Shown one piece after another: positions 13,001 through 21,600 of a stretch of DNA of 34,877 nt; position 1 is the first letter of the stretch, and each line of letters starts with the position of its first letter. The notes beneath the pieces are model-generated. The model did not search any database. It had not been told where the DNA came from and was given only the letters and a program-made list of their open reading frames with translations. Origin of the DNA: Gonium pectorale (taxonomy: Eukaryota > Chlorophyta > Chlorophyceae > Chlamydomonadales > Volvocaceae); contig LSYV01000005.1 of the NCBI GenBank assembly GCA_001584585.1, forward strand, positions 1,617,442 through 1,652,318. Reading direction: 5' to 3'. The position numbers were made by a program, and so were the translations under genes.

Positions 13001-14067
13001 GGTACGGTGGTCACGAATAAGGTTGCGGCTACTGGTATGGGGAGGGGGAGGGATTGGGCGCGTTTGCCGGCCATCGCAGCTGGGTGGGCGGAATAGGCCG
13101 CCATTCAGCTGTGAAGCCGAGAGCAGGGAGCGGCGACGGCAGGCCCTCGCGGCCCGGGCGCCGCCGCCATTGCAGCCTGGCCCTGGCTCCTGGACCTGAG
13201 TCCGGGGGGGAAGCACCCCGGGGGCGCAGGCCGCGGACCCGGTCTCCATTCCACATGCTGACTGGCGTGCGGGTATGTGGAATACAGCAGCGGCAATTTG
13301 CGACGGGACGCCCCACGATGGCAGCGGCTCAGCGCCGCCTCCGCCCCGACGCAGCCTCCGCCCCGACGCTGCCTCCGAAGCTGTTACTGCTGCTGCCACC
13401 AGTGCCGACGTGACACCGCTTTGCCAGTCGCAGCGCTTTGCGACCGGGCGACGCAACGGGCGACGTGAGAGGGCCCTCGCCCGCTGCACCTGCTGCCACG
13501 GCTGTGCCCCTCCGGCACAGCCATTGCCACAAGGCTCTTCGGTTGTAAGGCCCCCCGCCGTCACGATAAGGACTTCATAGCAGGAGAGGGTTGCCCGCCC
13601 GTGGTCGTAGCGGCCCACGGCATCCCAGCGGGTTGCCAAGACGGGTCTCGAGCTTGTGAGCTCTAAGCCCGTGAGCCTGTGAGCCCGTGAGCCCGTGAGC
13701 CCGTGAGCTCGCGTGCCGCACACCCACCGGCTTGATTGTCCGAATGACGGCCCCGGTAGCCAGTTCCATGATCTGATCAGGAGGATGGGGAGGGGGCCCG
13801 GGGCGACGGCGGGAGGGGTATTCACATGGAATCGGGCAGGGCAGGCGGAGGTCCCGCGGGAGTCATGCATGCGCGTTGTAGTTATCATGGTGTGCGTTGA
13901 ATTGCAGAAGGTATGCCTCTTACCTTGACCTCATCGGAGCATGTGCACGCCAGCAGCTTGCCATCCCGGGTGAGACGTGCGGCACCTCCAGTATAGAATA
14001 CTCCAAGCTTCGAAGATGGGCGATACGTCGCCTTTAACTGCAGCTGTTGTCCGGCGGCCGGCGCCAT
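2276..14067 (-). CDS. UTP13: UTP13/TBL3-like WD40 protein of the small-subunit processome (17 exons)
   Basis: The spliced product is 1,427 residues. The family builds the UTP-B subcomplex of the SSU processome, which acts on pre-18S rRNA in the nucleolus. Exon 1 carries the family N terminus, with FYTGG at residues 24-28, as in animal TBL3 (FYKGG). Exons 1 to 15 (residues 1-673) encode a long series of WD repeats, for example [61 protein letters not shown] and DKTIKLWSL, enough for two propellers. Residues about 674-887 match the Utp13 C-terminal helical domain ([30 protein letters not shown]). Human TBL3 ends near here at about 808 residues. This protein continues with about 310 acidic residues and then about 230 basic Ala/Gly/Lys residues ending in KKARRA. 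The ATG at 14067 follows ACC, and every intron phase closes. Assignment is by recalled family sequence, not by a search. Confidence 0.93.
6656..6765 (+). repeat. intronic dispersed repeat, family A, copy 1
   Basis: About 110 bp in UTP13 intron 11, shared with three further copies in the same gene. It begins gtgtggcctcagtcctggct, has a core cctcagcttc(g)ggaaaagg, then aaagtacgccggatcatcac, and ends in a run of ccgccgc triplets. It belongs to the tcctgg/tacg subtype together with copy 3. No terminal inverted repeats or target-site duplications are evident. Confidence 0.85.
7553..7669 (+). repeat. intronic dispersed repeat, family A, copy 2
   Basis: A copy in UTP13 intron 10, in the same orientation as the others (antisense to the gene). 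It belongs to the accagg/taacg subtype together with copy 4: ctcagaccaggctgctcctc, then the shared core, then aagtaacgccggatcatcac. It ends at ccgcaaagc. Confidence 0.85.
7977..8100 (+). repeat. intronic dispersed repeat, family A, copy 3
   Basis: A second copy in UTP13 intron 10, about 320 bp from copy 2. It is nearly identical to copy 1 (tcctgg/tacg subtype). It is followed by a longer ccgccgccgcc tail and preceded directly by a 30-bp tandem duplication (7901-7960). Confidence 0.85.
11438..11479 (-). repeat. 21-bp in-frame tandem duplication inside UTP13 exon 4
   Basis: Two identical 21-bp units encode a doubled GGPAGHG heptapeptide in the loop after CTHHFPG and before VVLRAMFHP, between two WD repeat strands. 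It keeps the frame and is likely tolerated as a surface-loop expansion. Confidence 0.85.
11971..12090 (+). repeat. intronic dispersed repeat, family A, copy 4
   Basis: A copy in UTP13 intron 3, matching the accagg/taacg subtype of copy 2. It has a few differences (gctgttcctccgctctggga, and tcaagtaacg in the purine-rich part) and the same end, ccgcaaagc. Confidence 0.85.
12291..12350 (+). repeat. CCCGA pentanucleotide array
   Basis: About 12 tandem copies of cccga with one cctga variant and a degenerate last unit, in UTP13 intron 3 downstream of family A copy 4. Confidence 0.95.
12978..13727 (-). other. UTP13 intron 2 (750 bp)
   Basis: The only structure I see is a short run of the 9-bp unit cccgtgagc at about 13677-13710, just inside the donor end. 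The open frames here are spurious. Confidence 0.6.
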
Positions 14068-14687
14068 GGTTTCGGCTGCAATTTGCGCTGCGGCTCGGGA
14101 TACTAAGCCAATGGCTCTATGACATTTCGCTTCATGAAGTTATCTGGCATATAGAACGAAATTCCTATTTGGCTACGTTGCACTGTAACGGAAGCGGCGC
14201 CGCCGGCCCGGCAATTATCGCAGCACAGTCACGGTGCGTATACCTTGTCAAACTGCGTAGTTTGAGCGGTGTGCATACCTTACAGAAAGCCTGGGCCGAG
14301 TCCAACCTGCCGTACGACCGGCCGTGTCACTCCGCGTTGACTCCGAACCCTTCCAACACAAGGCCCGCATCCGCAATTCAAATTATGATCGCGGCACGTG
14401 TCCCTTGGGCACGCAAAACCCATCACATTGCAAGAACTATAGCCCCGCCGACCCGTGCCCCGACGCCCTCTCCGGCCCAGACTCCATCGCATACCCATCG
14501 ATCCCCCCGCCCGAGGTTTGGCCGCTTGTACACGCTCACAACTGAACATGCCGTCTGCGATGCTATTGGCCCTATCAACTGGTCGTTCGTTGCGGCTGGG
14601 CGACAACCCAGACTACCTGCCTACCCACCGTCCCACCCAGCTCCAGCCAACCGCCACCTGCAGCCTCTCATCGCCATGGGCACGAGC
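14068..14687 (-). promoter_or_regulatory. PRMT9 3' UTR and UTP13 promoter/5' UTR interval
   Basis: A 620-bp tandem intergenic interval. The part from 14100 to 14450 is notably more AT-rich than the flanking exons, with a TGTAA on the minus strand at 14280-14284. The UTP13 promoter must lie between that signal and 14067, or inside the PRMT9 3' UTR. I see no clear TATA box. Confidence 0.45.
14280..14284 (-). terminator. candidate polyadenylation signal (TGTAA) for PRMT9
   Basis: TGTAA on the minus strand, about 400 nt downstream of the PRMT9 stop codon and about 210 nt upstream of the UTP13 start codon. TGTAA is the usual signal in chlamydomonadalean algae; the choice of this copy is inference. 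Confidence 0.5.
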
Positions 14688-15651
14688 TCAGAACCACACC
14701 GGCGGGGGGCCCGAGCTCACGTCCTCGGGCCGCACCAGCCCCGCACCGCCCTCGCCCCGAGTATCCCCGGCCTCCTCGCCCTCCCGCGCACCCGTCACCG
14801 CCGCCGCCAGCTCCCGCCCGTCCATCCCCAAGCCCGCGCCGCCCCCGCCCCCGCCTACATCGCCGCCACCGCCACCACCGTACAGCCGCTCGTACAGGCA
14901 CAGCTTGTGAGTCAGTTCGGCCAGTACGATAGGATCCAGCTCCAGGCGGCCGACGCTGCGCCACAGCGGCGCCAGGTCGGCGGCGATGCTGGTGCGGCCG
15001 CCACCGCCGCCACCGCCGCCACCGCCGCCACCGCCGCCACCGCGGGCGCGGCCGATTCGCGGCAGCCGCTGCAGCCACTCTGCCAGTAGCAGCTGTGGGT
15101 ACCTGGCTCGTTGGACGTGTGGGTTTTCGATGCTCACGCCGCCGCCCCACTCGACCTGGGCGTGATGGGGCGCGAGACAGAAGGCCGATGCCAACCGTTA
15201 GGCAAAGAAAAGACCGGGCTGCATCCACTACCCCAACTGACGTGCGGTTAAACAGTGGACGGTAACCGTAACGATTTGCCCTCATCTGGCAGCGTTGGGG
15301 ACGCGCGGAGGGTCTGAACAGGCTACGCCGTAATCAGGTCACACGCCCACCAAGGCCGGAGAGGAACGGCTGTGACAGGCGGACTGCCCAGCACGCTGAC
15401 ATGCGGTTGCCCACCGACGCTAGGTGGTCAGAATGGGATCCGCCGGCCGCAACACGCGCTGATGAGTAAATGGTGAGCATCTGACGCGGCCCCGACACAC
15501 CTTGAACGGTGGTCGTGGCACGGGCACGCCCACGCCGGGGCGCAGCGAGAAGCGGATTCCCGAGGGGGCCCGCCGCGCACAAATGTGCACCACGGAGCGC
15601 GGAGGCGTGGCGGCGCCGCCGGCGCCGTCACTGCCGTCACTGCCGCCGTCC

Positions 15652-15683
<32 letters not shown>

Positions 15684-18600
15684 GGCGGTCGCTGCCGCCG
15701 CCGGCGGCGCCACTGGCAGCGCGCAGTCGAGGTACTGCAGAGCCTGCACGCGGCGCGAGTGGTGGATGTGGGCGCCGCCATCGCTACCGCCGCCGGCGCC
15801 GGCGCCGGCGCTGCCGACAGCGGCGGCGGCGGCATCGACAGCGCCGCAGGAGGTGGAACAGGAGGAGGAGGGAGTGGAGGCGGAGGTGCCTGGAGCTCCG
15901 AGGCGCTGTGTCATGATGCCGGGCGGGGCGTTGGACAGTTGGATGTTGTGGCGGTTGTCGAGCGCCAGGTCGTACCAGAAAACAACCGCGTTGAGCACAC
16001 CTGCCGGGGCGGGGCGGGGGTGAGGCGGCGGCGCGCCGCAGTCGATAGGGGCGGCGCAACAAAGAAGATTGCAATGCATGAGTCTCAGAGTTGTGTGTGC
16101 GGGGGGGGGCTTGCAGCAGTTTCCTCAGACGGCATGCATCGCTATGAACAGGGCCCATCATCACCCCCGGTCCCTCCCTAAACCCACGGTCCACCCCCCA
16201 ATGTTTTAGACGGCCTGGCATCCTAACCAATTCCAGCGCCTTTAGGACGGGTGCATCTTCCCCAGTCCCTCCAGCAGACCAGCCATCCGCTTACGAACCC
16301 ACCCTTGGCGATGACTTCGGCCTCCGCCGTTGCAGATACTGGGTACTGGCCGGCAGGCCCCCCGCCATACGCCGCCAGCACCGCCGGCGGCCGCGTGAAG
16401 TTAAAGTCGAACACGCGCACCGGCAGCGTCAGTTGGCGGTAAGGCAGGTCCTGCAGCCGTACGTGCTCGTACTTGTCGTCCCACCTGTGGGCATCGCACC
16501 CGCGGGGGGGTGGGCGGAGGCGCACCCGATGCCGGGCCAAGGCCCATACCGCATACTCGATTGAGCCGCCCTTAAGGTGGCCGCTTCATTCATTTTGGAA
16601 GACCTCATCGTTACCCCCATGTTACGCGGGCTTTGGGTGCCGACGCATCAACCACATGCGGCAGGATCTGGTGGGCTGCGGGGGTTTGCTGACGGGCCCT
16701 TACCGCCCGCCCGCCCCCGCCCGGCTGCACTGTTCTGCATACAGAACGCACGGCCTCGGGGTCGCGGCGCGCGGCCGCCGTCACCTGTACTTGTTGAGTG
16801 CGGACATGTCCTCGCCGCCCACACGCCGCGTCAGCAGCTCCAGCCCCACGGCCCACACCGTGGCGCCCGCCGGCACCACCTCCACTGCCACCCGCACCCC
16901 AGCCTCCACGTCCGGCCCCGCTTCTGAATCGGGCCTCGCCGCCGCCTGTCCTGCTGCCTGTCGGGCCGGAGCCGCACGGCTGCCGGCGCTGTGGGTGGCG
17001 TCCCCGCCACCATCGCCGGCGGCGTCGCTGTCGCCGACGGAGTTGTCATCGCCGCCTCCGCCTCCTCCGCCGCCGGCCGCCCACCCCGGCGCCGCCAGCC
17101 GCCGCTTGACGAGCTCCAATGTGGGCAGCAGACGGTGGCCCAGCAGGCCTGCGCGCGGCGGCAACAAAGATAGAGCCTCCCGTTATGTTGCCACAGGTCG
17201 CCAAGCACATCGCCCACAGGCCGCTCAGATCGACACACAGGCCGCCACGAGATGCAGCTCACGGTGCGTGCGGCGTGCCGTTGTTCCGGTGTGCCGGCTT
17301 TCCTCCCTGGGGGAACCCCACAGTGGGGGGGGCAGTGGGGTTTGACTCCATGGGGGACCAGGGCAGGGGACCACGAGCGCACCGGCGCCGGGGCCGGGGC
17401 CGGAGCAAGGGCGGGCGACCTTCAGCGCGCCGCGCGCCGTTAACAGGTCGCCGGCCACCGGCAGCCGGCCACCGATATCTGACAACCGATAACCGACAAC
17501 CGACACCTGTCGACCCACCCGCGTCAAACATGTCGATGATGATCAGGTTGGCCCCCTCATACGGCAGCTCCCGGCCGCGCGCCAGCTCCCCCACGTCGCC
17601 CGACACCACCGAGACCTGCGCGGGCGGGAGCGGGGTCCGGGGTCCGGGGGGTAACGAAGAGGATGACCGGGCGACCGGGCGACCGGGGGAGGCAGGGAGG
17701 GAGATGTGGAGATGAGAGCTCGACCGGGGGCGTCGATGCGACGCCACGTTAGGGCGCCCGGAAGCGAGGCAACGGAAGAGGCGGAGCAAGGATCTCATTA
17801 CGACGACGCTGAGTTCCCATGACCCCTACCCAGACCGGTCTCTGCCCCGCCCAGTGAGTGATGTGCCCAAACCCAGCTCGCCGCTGCCGCAGCCGCCAGA
17901 GGTGCTCCGCCGCGGGGTCGCATCACCCCACCCCCTTGCCCCGCCACCCGCCCCGCCCCCCCAAACCTTGTGCGCCAGGCCGTTCTCGGCCGCCGCCCGC
18001 CGCGCCGCCGCCACCAGGCCCGGATGCACCTCCACCGCCGTCACCTCGTCCGCACCCGCCGCCGCCGCCGCCAGCGCCAGGCCACCGCCACCGCTGCCCA
18101 CGTCCAGGCCCACTACGCGGCAGCCTGTGGGCAGTTGGCGATTGACTGTTGGTTGCTGTTCCATCAGCCACTGCAAGCCACTGCCCTCCAAACACCATGA
18201 GTCCAGCTCTTTCCCCGCCAAAACTTAAGGCCCCACTGCCTTCTGCGCCTCACCCCTCGGCCTGCAACTTTAGCACCTCCTCCACCACGGCCTTATTCCC
18301 AAAGCGGCGTCCCTCCCCCTCCCCCCTCCCAAGTGCTGCTGCCGGCGCTGCCCTGCCCGCGCCTCACCCGCTGCCCGCAGCCGCGCCACCGCCCGCTGTA
18401 TCGCTGCGTCGAAGGCCTCCCTCCGGCCGCCGTCCGCCAGCTGGCCCCACGCGGCGGGGGGCAGGCTGGGGTCGGGGGCGCGGAGCCACAGGTAGGGCGC
18501 GGACGGGACCTGCGCCCACGAGGCGTGGAGGGGCGGCCGGTGGGGAATGGGAGAGAGGCGCGATGCAGAGGGGGCACTTGAGTCGTCTACCTCCAGGCGG

Positions 18601-21600
18601 CGTGAAGGAGCATGGGGGGCGTGTGTGCGGCGCAGCGCAATGCAACGCAGGCGCAGCACGGATCCCGGCTCGTGCGTACCACCGCTGCGCATTCGGCACC
18701 GTAGTAACCGCAACGCCTCTCTTTTCCGGGGGCCCGGCGCCCGGCTGACCGACTGGTACAGTCCCGATCTACCCATGTCCGCCCGGGTGAAGATCAAGGC
18801 GTGACTGGGTGACTAGGACGAGGAACGGTAGGTGCCGGGGGCGGGGGAGGGGGCGCGCGGCGGTGCGACCTCTATACGGAGCCCCCGAGGCCCCACCTCA
18901 AAGCGAAGGGCCGCGGTGTTGTGAGCGACCAGGAGCGGCAGGACCTGCCCCGCCGACACAGGCATAGGCCCAGGGAGCCAGTGTACGGCGGCCTGCGCGC
19001 GGGAGGGGCGGGGAGGGGCGGGGAGGGGCGAGGAGGGGTTGGGGCGGGAGGGGACAATGAAGCGGGTCGGAACGCAGGGCGCTGAACCGCAGTGGGAGTG
19101 AAGGTGCTTGGGGCGGAGGGCGGGGGTGGGGGCGGCACCGGGCGGTGCTGCGCATTATGGAGTGTGAGGTCGAGCATGGTGGCGCGGAAGGCCGAGAGAG
19201 GAGAGCCGAACCAAGAGGGCCAAACGAGGAGGAAAGCTTCAAACGCTCCTTAGTCTTGGCAAGGCGAGATGCGAAAAGCCGGACAGCGCGGCAGCCACCA
19301 GGGCGGGAGGTCGCGGAAGGTGGCAAAAAACAAAGAACCAGAAACGGGGAAGGCAGGCACAGGCAAGTGGCCCATCCAGTCCCATCTACTGATCCTGTCC
19401 TTGTCCGCATGCCCCGAACAGTCCGAATGCGACCGACCTGGAGGCTGCGCACTCGCACCGGCAGTGATCCGGGGCATAAGCCGCCACCACATCGGCCGCC
19501 GCCGCCTCCGATGACACCGTGATTGCTGCCGTCGTCGCCGGGGCAGTCCCTGTTCCTACCGCCGCCGCCACCGCCGTCGCTGCTGCCGCTGCTGTTGCTG
19601 CCGTTGCTGACGCCGTAGCCCTGGTCGTCGTGCGTCTCGCCCGTGACACCCTCCACTCCAGCGACTGCACCTCTAGTGCCCTTACCCCAAGGCTCCACTC
19701 CGCCTTCGCCATCGCCGTCGTCGGCCGGCGCCGGAGCCGCCACAGCCGCCTCAGACTCATCCATGCACCGCCTCTGCTCCGAAGTCGGCATGTGTGTCAC
19801 CAGCCGTACATCCCCGTACAGCCGTACATCGTACCAGAAGACACACGCGTCGAAGCGCCCCGTCGATGTGAGCCGCAGCGGCAGCGTCCGGTGCTGCTGC
19901 GGCTGCTGGGGCTGGGGCTGGTACTGCGGCTGGGCTCGGGCAACGGCTGCTAGATCGAAGTGCCAGGCCGCCTGCGCATCAGGCGGCGGGACCCAATGAG
20001 GAAACACCCACCCTTCGCACCAGTCATGACACAGACCACGTACGTCACGGCAATGTGCGGCAGGGTCGGCGGCCACGGTCCCGGGGCATTGTGAGTCATG
20101 TGCGGTGCGTACGCCGCCGTACACACGTACCACGGGCTCGGAGCGGGGCGTGTAGGCTCCCTCCGCCATCTGCGCCCCCAGCGCCTGGGCAGGCCACCAC
20201 CTGGGTGGGTGTGGGTGTGGGGGTGGGGATTGAAGGGAAAGGAGAATGAACAACGACGAGCTGGGCGCCAGCAGCGTAAGTCCAGTCCGGCGGCCGAGCC
20301 GGTCCTTGCCTCGTTTCGCCGGCTCCCGAAAGTGTCGGCNNNNNNNNNNNNNNNNNNNNGAAAGTGTCGGCAATCCGAAAGTCCAGCAGCCGCCAGGTGG
20401 GGGTGGGGGGTGGCGGGGTCGCCAGCTTTCGGCCCACGGCCCAGGCACGATCGCCCCATACACACGCCCGGTGCGCATGCCGCTAGGGGTGTCCGAGGGT
20501 TGCCGGCCTACGAAGACGGTGGCGAGGATGCGCAGGACGCCAGCGCGGACGCAGTCACGGGTGGGGGCGCAGTCACGGGATTTTTGAGACTTGCGGGGTT
20601 GGCATGTATTGTTTGGTGCATTCCCGCTGTGCCTCTCCGGGTCCATCCGGGTCCGCCCGGGGGCGCGAGGGGGCGCGAGGGGGCGCGAGGGGGCGCGAGG
20701 GGGCAAGAGGGGGCACGAGGGGGCGCGAGGGGGCGCGAGGGGCCGCGAGGGGGCAAGAGGGGGCGCGAGGGGGGAAGAGGGGGCGCGAGGGGGCACGGGG
20801 CCCTGGGGTTCAACTGGTCAAGCGGCTCACTCAGTGCGAGCAGTACGCGGCGCATGCCGTGCACTCGAGGCGGCGGGATGCGCCATTGCCTCCTTTCACG
20901 GGGCCTTCAAACGCAGCCCTCATGGCTGCAAGGATGATGAGGCGACTGGGTTCGGGGTATGGACATGCTCGTGGGAATTTACGAACTTGGGACGGACGAA
21001 TCTGAACGAACGAACGCCCGAGTGAACGAACGCCCGCGCCCGCAGGCAGCTGCTGCCGGGGCAAGTGCCGCACCCTCAGCCGCCGGTCGCACGTACCGAG
21101 CCCGGTCCAGCTGCCCGAGCTTGAAACCCAGGCCTCCGCCGCCACCGTCGCCGCCGCCGTGGCCGCTGCTGCTGCCGCCACCGCCGCCGCTGCCTGCGCT
21201 GAAGTCCGCCGCCTGCGCCCACACGGTGGCCTCCCTGGGTACGACCACTGCGTCGCGGGTGAGCAGCCCCGCGGCCGCCGCGTTTGAGAGGGCGGGCAGC
21301 AGGCCGCTTGACAGCAGCGCGTCGTCCAGCAGCTCCGTGGCAACCTGCCCCGTTGCCCGGGATGGGGAGGAGGGTCATGTATCAAGGGGCTAGAAGAGGC
21401 GCTTTCGGTAGAGAGAAGCCTGAAGCCAAGGGAGAAGGGTTCCCTGCGTATTAACGCAGCCTGCCCCGGGGGGAGGGGAGGTGTAGGGGTGGGCAGAGAG
21501 GCAGGCGAAGGGGCGGAGCGGGCCAACGGCGGGACGGCGCTGCACTGCTGCTCAGCTGGATCGCTTTGGGTGACGTACGGGCGGCGTCGTGGGTTCCATG

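Larger units (their letters stand above)
2276..14067 (-). other. exon map of the UTP13 gene
   Basis: Minus-strand exons, high to low coordinate: 1 14067-13924; 2 13772-13728; 3 12977-12771; 4 11521-11318; 5 10962-10862; 6 10351-10237; 7 9707-9655; 8 9211-9016; 9 8709-8650; 10 8482-8314; 11 7252-7123; 12 6414-6102; 13 5710-5629; 14 5500-5391; 15 5104-5015; 16 4820-4322; 17 4041-2276 including the TGA. All 16 introns are GT-AG. The exons total 4,284 nt, which is 1,428 codons including the stop. Boundaries were set by reading-frame continuity and by alignment in memory to animal TBL3. The least constrained junction is exon 10 to 11, where a short Gly/Pro/Ser stretch surrounds a GTGCGG donor. Confidence 0.85.
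20201..21096 (-). other. PRMT9 intron 7 (about 0.9 kb, contains the assembly gap)
   Basis: From low to high coordinate it contains repeat family B, the N gap and the 10-bp minisatellite. Length is uncertain because of the gap. Reading through it creates a spurious 632-codon minus frame that spans exons 8 and 9. Confidence 0.7.

Noticed and set aside
13977..15089. A 370-codon plus-strand ORF
   Set aside because: It spans the start of UTP13, the intergenic interval and the antisense of the last PRMT9 exon. No recognisable protein, and it conflicts with the well-supported minus-strand genes.
18898..20796. A 632-codon minus-strand ORF
   Set aside because: It runs through the N gap, intron 7 and the minisatellite of PRMT9. 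Only its parts at 20131-20200 and 19459-19971 are real exons.
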